NCBI GenBank assembly: GCA_951802425.1
Contig: OX637806.1
Location: 992,001 to 1,056,000 of the forward strand
From: Clavaria fumosa
Taxonomy: Eukaryota > Basidiomycota > Agaricomycetes > Agaricales > Clavariaceae
Length of the DNA: 64,000 bases
Reading direction: 5' to 3'
Below the pieces are notes generated by a model. It saw only the letters and a list, made by a program, of their open reading frames with translations. It was not told the origin of the DNA and made no database searches. Made by a program: the position numbers and the translations under genes. Positions 33,841 through 45,800 of this stretch are shown here, piece after piece; positions within the stretch are counted from its first letter, which is position 1; each line of letters opens with the position of its first letter.

Positions 33841-34330
33841 GAGGGTGAATGTGAGTGAGGGTGACTGAGTGTGAGTATTGGTGTGAGTCTTGGTGAGGCT
33901 ATGTGAGGAACTGGAATGGCAGTATCTGAGGGTTGTTAGGGTGAGTGAGGGTGAGTGGGGCAAGAAAATGTAATGGCAAGGGTATATGAGGGTGAGCAAG
34001 GGTGTTGAGATGAAGGTGAGTATTAACATGGTAAGGGTGAATGAGGGTAAGGTTGGGGTGACTGAGGGTGTCAGAGTGAAATTGGTTGTGGGGGAAAGGG
34101 AAAGGGAAAGGGAAAGGGAAAGGGAAAGGGAAAGGGAAAGGGAAAGGGAAAGGGAAAGGGAAAGGGAAAGGGAAAGGGAAAGGGAAAGGGATGAGGGCAA
34201 GGGTGAGGGTGACTGAGGTGAAGTGGGTGAAGAAGCAGGTAAGAGCATTGGGGTGAGGAGGGGTGAGTGCATGGATTTGTATGTGTAGTAGTCATGTTCT
34301 GACATGTTTTGGCAGCCTTCAACCACTCAG
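33841..34330. repeat. GGTGAG-type degenerate repeat tract with GGGAAA array
   Basis: The right half of a G-rich tract of GGTGAGTGAGGGTGAG-like words, continuing the sequence left of element D. Inside it lies a pure GGGAAA hexanucleotide array. No gene. Confidence 0.7.
34091..34190 (+). repeat. (GGGAAA)n microsatellite
   Basis: About 16 uninterrupted units of GGGAAA. The G-triplets spaced by three A make stable G-quadruplex folding likely on the plus strand. Minus-strand frames read Phe-Pro repeats and are not genes. Confidence 0.92.
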
Positions 34331-34548
34331 CTGAGTTGGCCTTAACCCCTGCATGCTGCTTGCAGGGCTTTATCTACTTATTTTACAATACATGAGTTTC
34401 AGACATGACACCAGAGTCTCAAGGACTGCCCCAGCCTGTTTTATTAGTGGCAATGCCACGGGTCCTTATCTAGTACTAACTGTGGCATAAGGAATGAGGG
34501 TAAGTGAACCACAAGATTGCAACCATGGGAAAACATGGGCAATCAAAT

Positions 34549-37500
34549 TTATTGAGACAATGCTGCACAAGTTTTTTGTAGATAAGAATACAGGGGAGAC
34601 AATTTGATCACAACAAGCTGACGATCATAGGTCACAATTGCTATAGCATCACTAGTAGAGCTTAAGATTTTGCGATAAGCAACAGGAATCCAGCAGAGTC
34701 TACAATTTCTCAAAGGATTGCATAACCATCCCTTGTCTGTCACATGTGGCAATGAATGTCCATTATTTTCATCAACATGGACACTCAGAAATTGGCTGGT
34801 AACTGCATCCCACAGTCTCACAGCCTTGTCATCAGACCCTGAGACTATCCTTGTGCCATCTGGAGAGAATGACACTGATGTGATAGAATCAGAATGGCCC
34901 TTGAGTGTTTGTAAATGAGCACCAGTGACTGCATCCCACAGTCTCACAGTCTTGTCATCAGACCCTGAGACCATCCCTGTGCCATCCGGAGACAATGACA
35001 CTGATTTGATAGCATCAGAATGGCCCTTGAGTGTTTGTAAATGAGCACCAGTGACTGCATCCCACAGTCTCACAGTCTTGTCTAAAGACCCTGAGACTAT
35101 CCTTGTGCCATCTGGAGAGAATGACACTGATGTGACCCAATTAGAATGGCCCTTGAGTGTTTGTAAATGAGCACCAGTGACTGCATCCCATAGTCTCACA
35201 GTCTTGTCATTAGACCCTGAGACTATCCTTTTGCCATCTGGAGAAAATGACACTGATGTGACCCAATCAGAATGGCCCTTGAGTGTTTGTAAATGAGCAC
35301 CAGTGACTGCATCCCACAGTCTCACAGCCTTGTCAGAAGACCCTGAGACTATCCTTGTGCCATCTGGAGATAATGACACTGATGTGACCCAATTAGAATG
35401 GCCCTTAAGTGTTTGTAAATGAGCACCAGTGACTGCATCCCATAGTCTCACAGTCTTGTCATTAGACCCTGAGACTATCCTTTTGCCATCTGGAGAGAAT
35501 GACACTGATGTGATATAATTAGAGTGGCCCTGGAGTGTTTGTAAATGAGCACCAGTGACTGCATCCCACAGTCTCACAGTCTTGTCATCAGACCCTGAGA
35601 CTATCCTTGTGCCCTCTGGAAAGAATGACACTGATCTGACCCAATCAGAATGGCCCTTGAGTGTTTGTAAATGAGCACCAGTGACTGCATCCCACAGTCT
35701 CACAGTCTTGTCATTGGACCCTGAGACTATCCTTGTGCCATCTGGAGAGAATGACACTGATGTGATATGATTAGAATGGCCCTGGAGTGTTTGTAAATGA
35801 GCACCTGTGACTGCATCCCACAGTCTCACAGTCTTGTCATAAGACCCTGAGACTATCCTTGTGCCATCTGGAGAGAATGACACTGATGTGATGCATTCAG
35901 AATGGCCCATGAATGTTTGTAAATGAGCACCAGTGACTGCATCCCACAGTCTCACAGTCTCATCCCCAGACCCTGAGACTATCCTTGTGCCATCTGGAGA
36001 GAATGACACTGATGTGATAGAATAAGAATGGCCCATGAATGTTTGTAAATGAGCACCAGTGACTGCATCCCACAGTGTCACAGTCTTGTCCCCAGACCCT
36101 GAGACTATCCTTGTGCCATCTGGAGAGAATGACACTGATATGACCCATTCAGAATGGCCCTTGAGTGTTTGTAAATGAGCACCAGTGACTGCATCCCACA
36201 GTCTCACAGTCTTGTCATCAGACCCTGAGACTATCCTTGTGCCATCTGGAGAGAATGACACTGATGTCACATGACCAGAATGCTCCATGACATGCACACA
36301 TGCACTCCAATGTTTTTGCAATGCTCCTTCTACCAATACTGATCCATTCATTTTATCATGATGGGTCTTGTAAAGTTCAGTGCCCACTGGCATGAAGGGC
36401 AGTGCAGTGAAATACACCTGCAAGGCAGATGCACTAAGTGCTGGAAAGAACTCTTGAATCATTCTTTCACTGTCATAAAGCAGTGCTGAGACAACTGGAT
36501 CTCTAGAGTTATTCATCTGCAAAATACTTGTCAGCTTCACCTATCCCAGAGCTTCAAATCATGGACATACCTTCAGGCATCTCTGCACATCCACCAACAT
36601 CTGAATTGCATCTTTCAGGTAACCAAGGAGACTGCAGACCTCAATCCAGTTCACCAAATACTTCAAGCAGAAATCTTTCAAAAGCTGCCATAGGTCACTT
36701 GAAAGCAATCCACTGCAAAGATGCAATCCCCAATGTCTACATGCATACTCTAGACTGCATGAGATATTTTTTGATATCTTTTCTGAGAGACCTGGCACTT
36801 CATTGTTGAATTTTGTAGGATCTCCTATGCCACATATATCCTTTTTCAAATTTGTCATCAAAGTCAAGCACTTCTTGGCAAGAATGGTGTGTTGCATTTG
36901 AGAGTTGACTCTGAACTGCAGTGCCTGCACTTCCTGGCATCTCTTGTGGTCCACAATAAAGTCAAAAAATGATGGGTGGATTAACTGGATAACTCCAACT
37001 CTGTCTGCTGGGATGATCATGATTGACTGCAATTGCTGAAGATAGTGGTTTATCTTGTGGTCAAGCATATCCTCCAATTGATCTATTGGGAGAGGGTCCT
37101 GGAGGAGGGCAACAGCTCCAAGAAACAAGCGCAACTTGGCTGCAAGTTGGTCAGAAATATTTGGAAATGTGCTTTTGAGCACTTGTGAGTACAACTGATC
37201 TAGATGCTGCTGTGGAGATGTGCCAGCAACAGGGTTTTTTTGTAAAAGTACCTCCAATTGTGCCATGGGATCACCTGGATCAGCCATCCCAATGAACCTT
37301 ACTGCAGTGGCAGCAAAAATGAAGAGGCCAGAAGACATATGTGTCAAGGTTTCAATATCTGCAGAAGATGGCCAGGGAGCAAGAATATGATATTGGTCCT
37401 TGATCTCATCAAGATGCCATTCCAAATAGTACTGAATATCACTTTCAACAATATCCAAGTCAACCTGATGAAGAACCAAAGGTCTGGTTGCATTGCTGAG

Positions 37501-39105
37501 ATGAGGATCTTGAAAACCCCTAGTGATTTTATGAATAGGTCTACTAGTGATGAGGAATTGCAATGGGAACAGCTTGTCAATGTGTCGAGACAAGGATGCC
37601 AAAATGGTTGATGTGGCATTGTCATCTTTGCACTCATCCAATGCATCAATCACCACCACACTTGGAGGGAATTTGTTTCTGACAGCAATCAATGGCTCCA
37701 CAATCAACTTTTCCAGTTGATAAGAAACATCAGAGTAGACAATGTCTGGGTCCGACCCAAGAATACTTGAAAGGAGAACTTTGAACTCCGGGCAAAATTT
37801 CCCCATCTGATAGGCAATGGTAGTGAATACCAGTTTGATGTTACTGCAGTCAGCATTGTCCCTGGAGCAAAAGAAGTTTGCAGCCAGGATGCCTTTGTCC
37901 TGACAATGCTCTGCACAAGTGAACGCAATTGTGGTCTTCCCACTTCCAGCTAGACCATTGATCCAAAATATGGATCGACTTCCCACAGGTCTACCAAGGT
38001 TGGGAGAGGGCACAGGCACACACTCCTGGTCCCAGGTGCGCTCAGTATAACTAATCCACCGGAATACTTCTTCAAGAACCTCAACACGGGTTCCAGGGAG
38101 ACAAGGGACTAGCTTCCCCTTGTAACGGAAATGGGCCATAATTGCATAGGGAGGATTCAAGCCACCTGTACAAGTCAGCATCAGTAAAGTACTGCAGCCA
38201 GACAAAACTACTACCATAAACATCAAGTTTCATCTTGATTTCCTGATACATGATTTAGGTCAGAAACTGGGCAAGGAATGCCGACAGAACGAAACAAACT
38301 TCGATGCCCTCTTGATTTCTCTCTTGATTTCTATCAATCTTGTCCTCAATTCGGGTCATAACATTTCTTGTGAACCCAGCATGTTCCTAGTCATTTAAAC
38401 AGTCAGGTTTTGGCATTTGTCAGATTTAGTGCTGATAAACTTACATCAAGGGCAAACTCAATTGCTAACGTGCTTTCAACCTGACATCCAGGCACCTTCA
38501 TTTAGGGAGTGTAAATGGTACAGCATACATACTCACCAGAAAACTTTCAATAGACCAATGGATATCAGAAATGCAGCCTACAATCTCGAGGGCATTTTGG
38601 TCATGGGCGAGGACACGTTTGGCAAAGTTCCGAGCAACCATGTGTTGAGCCCGGGCACCCGTGGACTTCCATGATCTTCCATCCAGGCTAAGCAATGTAC
38701 ACACCAAGGGATGGTGACTTACTCGGAAAGACAGTTGATACGGTCAACCATGGCCTCTGACAAGACACTTTTATTGGTACTCAATACCTTCTTCAGCATG
38801 GCATCCAAGTCCTGAACACGTTGGGCCAGTGAAACCAAGTCATCGTCATTTCGTGCGGTTTTCTGGGTGAGGGATGGGTGAGCAGTGTGACAGTACGGTA
38901 AATGAGATGAAGATGAATTGCACACCTGAATAGCGTCAAGGAAAATGACGAAGCCCTTGATGCCTTCCTGAAGTCCTGGCACACCCGTCCTGCCTGCGAC
39001 CTCTTTGAACAGGTTGAGAGCATTCTGGAGACTGACGAAGGCGATTGAGCGGGGTTCCGACGATAACTTCAGCTTTACTAGGGCAGTGCTGAGTGTGTCG
39101 CGCAT
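34549..39105 (-). CDS. NACHT-WD40 STAND (NLR-like) protein
   Basis: A fungal NLR of the HET-E/HNWD architecture: an N-terminal helical signalling domain, a NACHT nucleotide switch and a WD40 sensor. N-terminal exons (39105-38926, 38862 downward, then several short exons to about 38170) read LQNALNLFKEVAGRTGVPG, FVIFLDAIQ|KTARNDDDLV and RNFAKRVLAHDQNALEIVG. The NACHT exon has Walker A GLAGSGKTT, Walker B VVVIDALDEC and the ITSRP sensor. A 54-bp intron (36517-36570, with a CTGAC branch site) leads to the sensor exon. That exon carries 12 WD repeats of 42 residues (126 bp) differing at only a few codons, then a divergent tail. Known relatives oligomerise on ligand recognition and trigger cell death in heterokaryon incompatibility; the ligand here is unknown. 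The gene sits beside the transposon block. Exon joins between 38170 and 38530 are inferred. Confidence 0.9.
34800..36290 (-). repeat. Twelve-copy 126-bp WD40-coding repeat array
   Basis: Unit core: SVSFSPDGTRIVSGS, then DKTVRLWDAVTGAHLQTLK and GHS. The units are nearly identical at DNA level. Variation is concentrated at the residue after SGS (D, G, Y, N, S, L) and at the two residues after GHS (EW, YS, EC, NH, DW, NY, NW, DA, DS). Confidence 0.93.
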
Positions 39106-40094
39106 ACTGTGATACAGGAGTCTATATAGGACTTGTCGATGATGAGTGGCAAATCCAAGAGGGACGCCGCGGTGCTTATCGATAACGACGAACGGACTAT
39201 GCGCTCTGTTGATGCGTGTTATTCCGAGGTGTTGAGGCACACAGGCCCAAACAAAGCTGCGAAGCGTGCTCGTACAAGTCGCTCTTGACCGACGCAGACG
39301 TGAATTCGGAGTCATCTGCTAGTCATTATGAAGTTACCCAGCAGGCTTGGCCTCGTCATGTTGTCCGTCGTTCGCCACACTTCCAGACTTCACAATCACG
39401 GCATCCAAAGCGCGTCTCGGTCTCAATCGTTCCTTCTTCGTTGTCCCCTTGTTTTCTCTTCATTGTCGTCTCTTCATTGTCGTCTCTTCATTGTCGTCTC
39501 TTCATTGTCGTCTCTTCATTGTCGTCTCTTCATTGTCGTCTCTTCATTGTCGTCTCTTCATTGTCGTAGACATCGCTTTCTCACCAAAAATACACATCTC
39601 CCGCCTCTCGTTGCCCCACCGGGACCTTTATCAGCCCCACTGTAGACACTGTAAATGAGCACATCGTGTCCGACTCCGACGACGCTGCGCTGTGATGCTT
39701 GTCGGGATCCATACACGACACGTAACATATATGCGTGATAATAAAAGAGGCTGCGCCGCACAGCCGCATCGCCAAACCTCTTCCTCACATTGATTGGCAG
39801 AGTATGGGATTCGGAGGGGTGCATGACTGCAAAGCGGGATGGGAAGTTATGTGGGAGCTGCTGCGACAAGCGTGACAGTGACGTTTGCGGCTAGCGCAGT
39901 GAAAAGCAGGCAGTCGGACCACCGCAGTGCGTGACCGCGTGACCTGTTGCAGGGCTGGTCCGCGCAAGCGCCACCCCAAACCGGAACCTCTTCCACGTCT
40001 TCCCCTTCCACATCATCCACCTCGTTTCCTCCCCACTCAACCACTCGCAATCGAAACCAAGGTTATACAGTAACCAAAAAACCACCACAAGTAT
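39106..40094. other. Intergenic and promoter region between the NLR-like gene and the REEP gene
   Basis: A divergent promoter region of about 1 kb. It contains an array of 14-bp repeats (39461-39567). The minus-strand frame that extends the NLR N-terminus upstream to 39315 is possible coding, but does not look conserved. CT-rich sequence just before 40095 fits a 5' leader. Confidence 0.5.
39461..39567. repeat. 14-bp tandem repeat array
   Basis: CATTGTCGTCTCTT is repeated almost perfectly about 7.6 times, about 360 bp upstream of the NLR-like start codon. Confidence 0.92.
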
Positions 40095-41430
40095 ATGATC
40101 TTCTTTCTAACGTTCAGAGTCGTCGGGTACGTCCCTGCCCCCCCCAGTCCGACCCGAAACACATTACTGATTTTCCGTTGCCCCCCCCCCCCCTCGCAGC
40201 TCCGCAACTGCGTTTCTCTACCCGGGTTACGCCTCGTACAAGACGCTTTCCCAGCGCCCGTCCTCCGAGGAGGACATCGAGCGGTGGCTCATGTACTGGG
40301 CGGTGCTGGGCTGCATTGTCGGCGTCGAGTACGTCGCCGAATGGCTCGTCTTCTGGTAAGCAGTAGCCACAGCTCGCATCTCCCACCCACTGACACCCAC
40401 ACCCACACCCACACACCCACACACCCATCCACACACACACACACATAGGCTCCCGCTGTACTACCCCCTCAAGACGCTCTTCCTCCTCTACCTCGCGCTC
40501 CCGCAGACGCGCGGCGCGAGCTACCTCTACACCCAGCACCTCCAGCCGTTCCTCCACACGCACGAGGCGCAGATCGACGCCGCGCTCGCCGCGGCCCGTG
40601 CACGCGCGCGCGCGTTCCTGCAGGCGCAGCTGCGCGGGCTGTGGGGGCACGTCGCGGGCGTGCTCGCGCTCGGGCCGCCGCCCGCGGGGTCGCCGCAGCC
40701 GTCGCCATCGCCGTCGTCGTCGTCACCGCGCGGGGACGGCGCGGAGGGGGGCGCGGGGCAGCTGGCGGCGCGGCTGTGGCAGGTGTATGGACAGGGCTGG
40801 CTCGCGGGCGGCGCGGCGCTCCTGCGCCAGGTGTCCGCGCCGGCCCCGGCCCCGGACGCGACGCGTGCGCCTGCCGCCGGGCGGCGTGGCGACGTCGGCG
40901 TCGAAGTTGGCAGTAGCAGCAACCGCGCGCGGCCGGTGCGCACGGTGTCGGTCGCGGAGCGCCGACGGCAGCTGGAGGCGGAGCTGGCGCGTCTGGCGCA
41001 GGTGCCGGATGGGATGTATGATGGCGACGAGGGGGGCGACGAAGACGAGGGTGAGGGCGAGGACGACGCGGAAGAGGAGGGGGTGGACGCAGAGAGGCAG
41101 GCTCTGTTGATGGGGCACCTGAAGGGATACACGACGGGGGCGGCGGATATGTGGGGGTCGTCGTCTGTGGCTGCTAATGCGCGGTCACGTGGGTCGTCGT
41201 CTGGGTCGGACTTGCGGGAGCGGCTGGGGGCGGCGTCGAGGTTTGAGGAGGTGGTGCCGAGCGACGTGGAGGGGTATGATGTAGGCGGAAGCGCGGCGGG
41301 GACTGGAGGAGAGGACGGTGGTGGTCGGAGGGGAGGTAGTGGGGAGCAGCAACGACGTAGTAGCTGGTTTGGATGGGGGGCGAGTGGCGGGAGTGGCGGG
41401 AGTGGCGGGAGAGCATACAAAGCCGAGTGA
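40095..41430 (+). CDS. REEP/TB2-DP1-HVA22 family ER membrane-shaping protein
   Basis: Three exons: 40095-40126, 40200-40355 and 40449-41430. The membrane part reads MIFFLTFRVV|GSATAFLYPG, YASYKTLSQRPSSEED, RWLMYWAVLGCIVGVEY and FW|LPLYYPLKTLFLLYLAL, with PQTRGASYLY after it. These are the paired hydrophobic hairpins and conserved blocks of the TB2/DP1/HVA22 family (yeast Yop1, animal REEPs), which bend ER tubules. The long C-terminal tail of about 300 residues is Ala/Gly/Ser/Glu-rich and low in complexity, with an acidic stretch (EGGDEDEGEGEDDAEEEG), so it is probably disordered. It is longer than in Yop1 (about 180 residues in total). GC content rises sharply in exon 3. Intron 2 holds a CA-rich microsatellite. 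Confidence 0.9.
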
Positions 41431-42874
41431 CTGACCGGATCTGGCATCAAACTGACGAAGAAGAGTAACCGTGTTCGGGTGTAATAAACCTAGCATTAAC
41501 ATAACTATTACCGACGGTCGGTCACCGAAAAAGGCGTCTTCCATGCTTCGTTGCGCGCCCGCTTTTTTCAGTTACTGAAACTCTAAATGGCACCGCTGGA
41601 GGGACCAGGGCCGGTTGACACGAGTATCATCGAATCACGGGAGTGTGTCTCCACGCGCTCTGCGGTCCTTGGCAGTGTTGGCACGACAGGACTCGGAGAG
41701 AGTGGTCACCGGTCGGGCCAAGGCATCGGTAGAGAGCACTTGTGGACGATGTTGGGGAGTGACCGCGCGGGTCGGGATGATGATGCGTTCTGAACGGGGG
41801 GTGAGGACGGTGAGGGGCTATTGGTGTGAATATGAGTTGTGTTTTGGTGAGCGATGAGTGAGCAGCGTCGTGTATGGATGTGGTGAATGGAACTAATCGC
41901 TTCAGTCAACGGCCGCCTTTTTTTTTTTGGGTTTCTAAAAAGTGTTCGTATCACATGAATCCTAAGATTTACATGGGAAAGATACGAGTAGTTGGGGATA
42001 TAGGCAATCTCAATGTAGAGCGGGTAGGAAGCGGGCCGTCGTGGTTCTCAGTGACATCCACGGGGCACGACCCTGACATGACCTCGCGATTTCACGTAAG
42101 TTTGAGAGCAAAAAGAATAATGTCCATTTTAGGATGGTAGTGCGGGGCGGAGAGACGCGGACCGGGGAGGGTGGGGGCACCGGACCGTCCTTGCAGCGGG
42201 AAATCTGGATAGATCAGCAGCATGCTGATGCGGCGGCCGGCGGACCCGTGCCTCAACAACATAAGGGGCGTCATTAGGCATCAGTCATTAGACAGCAGAC
42301 TTGCTTCCGCTTTGACATACTTGCTATTGCGACAAACTCGGGCATAATCTGAGATTTTAAGGGACTGTGATCCCGTGATGGTGGTGGTTTGGTGGTCTAT
42401 GGGGAACACAGGGGCTTTGCGAGTCAGTACTGGTCAGTTACCAGTGTGTGCTTTGACGATGAGCGATGAGCAGGGAATGTTGATTGATAATGAAGGGAGC
42501 GTTTATAACTGTGCACATGGCTTGATAGTTCGAACACTGTCGTACGACATGGGAATGTGAGTGGGAATGTAAGTGGGTTTCATTGGTTCATTGGATTGGA
42601 TTGGATTGGATTGAGTTGAGTTGAGTTTGAATAATTGATAAACTAAACTTGACTAAATTGGGGTGATTTCGACTTTGAAAGTCTGCGCTCTTTTACTTTG
42701 TTGTTATAGTAGTGGTGGCCATTTAGCTGCTACTCAAAACCAACCACTTCAAAAACCCTTTACATGCTCATCGCTTCATCCACATCTCTTTGACTACAAC
42801 CTCGTCGTAACTCCCTCTCTCCTCAAAGTACACAACACCTGCAGGCCATTGTCCTATCTCACGCCACCCCCCCA
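41431..42874. other. Intergenic region, no gene seen
   Basis: Short frames only. A short TTGGA/TTGAG pentamer repeat lies at about 42590-42630. The 200 bp before 42875 is pyrimidine-rich, as expected for a promoter and leader of the Zn2Cys6 gene. Confidence 0.5.
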
Positions 42875-45800
42875 ATGTCCCCCTCCGCCCGAAAGGATGC
42901 TTCCCTCATGCGCGCCCAGGAAAAAGAACTCAAGCGCTCTAGAGGCGCCATGTCGTGTGCGGAGTGTAGAAGGTACGGCTCGTTTCCCCTCCCGCTTCAA
43001 CCTTGTCCCTGAACCTGGATAACGCACTGGCCCACCACTCTGCGGTTAACCCCCCGGCCTGTTCTGCGGGCGTCTCGCGCGTGTGCAGGCTGAAGCTGAA
43101 ATGTGACAAGACCGTGCCGTGCTCGTCGTGCAAACGCAGAGGCTGTTCCGCGATATGCCCGAATGGTGTGCACCCCCTATATCGACTATTTTCATCGATC
43201 CCGCCCTGATTCGCCGAATACAGGGAGTCTCATCACCGGCCAAGGAACCAGGTTCGCCTGCTCCTACCCCCTTTCTTTAAAAAATGTTGAAATACCCCCC
43301 CCACAGGTTCGTCCTGGCGGACACCGAAAAGCTGCACCACAAGATATCCGACATGAGCGAGCGCATCCGGCAGCTCGAGGACGCGCTCGCGATCCTGCAC
43401 ACGGCGGCGGGCAGCAGCAGCGGGAGCGGCGAGGGCGGCAGCGGCGGGGGCGGGGAAGGTGGTACGGGCGAGCCGCACCCGCTGCTGCAGCCTGAGCTGC
43501 TCAAGATCAAGTCGAGCATCGACCTGCATTCCGCGGCCGGGTCGGGCTCCGGCGGGCCGGACGCCGCGGGTGGGGACGACGAGGAGGAGGAGTCGCAGTA
43601 CGTGGACGCGTTTGGCACGCTTGCGATCTGCGACGACGGGGGGTCCACGTTTTACGGCCGCTCGGCGGGCCATGAGGTGAGTAGGCCGCCTTTCGCACAT
43701 TTCTGGACTTTTTTAAAAAATTTAAAAAATTTTGGGGACCCTTCAGAGTCTGTTAATTGTGAGTGTTTTAGACTTCACCCGTCGGACGGTTTGCTCAAGG
43801 TTGACGACAAAAAAATGAAGGGCGAAAATCAGGACCCCGAACTGCCAGGGCCCAGCCAGAGACGAGACAGCATCGGACGCCTTGCACCCAATCCGGGGCA
43901 CCACCTCTCGCTGCCGCCCGCAGTGCTGCGCGCCTCCACGTCGTTCCCCTTCCCACTGACCCAGATGTCTACAACGAGCATCGGTGGCAGCGGGGCACAC
44001 GCCGCCCTCCTCAGCAACGGTCACGACAGCCACCTCCCCGAGCCACCGCCCGACGCGGACTCGCTCAGCGCGTTCCTGCCGCCGTGGCCCGAGGCGTGGC
44101 GCCTGTGCGAGCTGTACCTCGACCAGGCGCCGTGGTTCTTCGGCGCGGTCACGCGCGCGCAGATCGTCGACGAGCTGCTGCCCGCGTGGTACCCCGAGGC
44201 GGCGCCGTCGCCGCACTCGGGCGGGCGGGAGGGCCCGCACCACCAGCAGTGTCGTCAGAAGCAGCAGCAGCCACAACAACCACAACCACAACCACAGCAG
44301 CAGCCCCAGCCCCAGCCGAGCGCGCACGAGCTCGCGCTGCTGTTCGTGGTGCTCTGCTTCGGGGCGGTGACGGACATGAACCTGCCCGCGCCGCCGGACA
44401 ACGCGGACGCGGAGCACTGGTTCGCGCTGGCGCGTGCGGCGCTGAACGTGGAGCCGCTGCTCGAGCGGCCCGGGTCGGTCGCGGCGGTGCAGACGCTCTC
44501 CCTGATGGCGATCTACAAGGGCATGTGCGCGGGCGCGCACAGCATCGAGAGCACGTGGGCGCTTATGGGCATGGCGACGCGGATGGCGCAGAGCGTGAGT
44601 GATGTTTCTCCGCTCGTGTGTGGACGGGCGGCTAACTAGGGTGTGTTCTTGCCCCTCCCCCCTTTGTTTAGATTGGCCTCCGTGAGTAACTTGCGCTGCT
44701 GCGCACCATCTCTGTCGTGATCGTCCGCTGATGCCTGATGCCTTCTGTCTCTCTTTCTGCCAGACCACGACACCGCGCGGTGGGGCCTGTCCACCGCCGA
44801 GGTGCAGAAGCGGCGCGCGCTCTTCTGGGAGCTGTTCATCACGGACTGTTGGCAGGTGAGACCCGGAGGGAGGGGGAATCCTCGGGCTGGAAATTACGCG
44901 GGCGCTGATTGCCTTCCCCCCCACACCCCCGTTTTCTTTTGTGCAGAGTCTGGCGACGGGACGACTGGCGACGTTCTCGCTGCCTTTCGTCGACTGTGAG
45001 CTGCCCAATGACCCGGACAACATGCTGGCGGACGATGGAACGATCATCCCGAGCTGTGCGTGGTATCCCTGGCCGGGTCTGTCCGTATCCTGACGCGAGC
45101 CTTTTTTTCTTTTTTCTTTTCTCCTCTCTCTTCCTTTCGTGCAGTCCCTGCATGGAAAGCACGGTTTGGCTCCGAGTGCGTCGCCGCGGTGGTGCAGGGG
45201 GTCCTGACGTCCCGCCCGCCGAAGTACTCGACGATCTTGGAACTTGACAGGCGCGTCCGCGACATGCCGCTCCCGCTGTACGCGCAAAAGCCGCCCCAGA
45301 AGGGCGTCGGGCTCATACAGACCATGTCGCATTTTATGCCCAATAATTATCGCCTGCTCAGTACGTGAACAACTTCATGTTACCTGCCCCTTTCCAAAAC
45401 GGGGATTATACGTGGCTGTGCTCTCATGACAATGTCTTCGTTTCGGGCCCTATCCCTTATCTTTTCTCATGTTCCTGTGTGACAGCCCTGTTGTACATCC
45501 ACCGCGGCTATTTTTCGATTGCGGTCCAGAACCACCCTCAGGACCCGCTCAAGAGCCATTACGCGCCGTCGTTCCTGGCCGGGTACCGCAGCGCGTGCGA
45601 GTTGATTGGGTCGATCAAGGCGCAGTTCTCGTATTCCCCGGCGCAAATTGCGCGGTTCTGGGTATTGTGGACGCATTCGTTCTCCGCATCGGTGAGCTGA
45701 GGGAACTGCTGTGGATTCCTTGCGAAAGACCTGTCTATGCTCATTTTTGGGACCGGGGACACAGACGATGCTGGCGTCGGTGGTGATGCATTGCCCGACT

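Noticed and set aside
33730..34326. 198-codon Ser/Leu/Pro minus-strand frame
   Set aside because: It crosses the LTR end of element D and the GGGAAA array, so it is a repeat artefact.
36517..36570. A 30-bp intron ending at GATAG upstream of the WD40 exon
   Set aside because: Too short for fungal splicing; the 54-bp alternative has a CTGAC branch site and TTTTGCAG acceptor and keeps frame.
39558..39869. 103-codon minus-strand frame upstream of the NLR-like gene
   Set aside because: No conserved motif or splice context. It overlaps the repeat array flank and looks like chance.
43743..45332. 529-codon minus-strand frame opposite the Zn2Cys6 gene
   Set aside because: Shadow of high-GC coding sequence; it crosses the introns of the real gene and has no recognisable motif.
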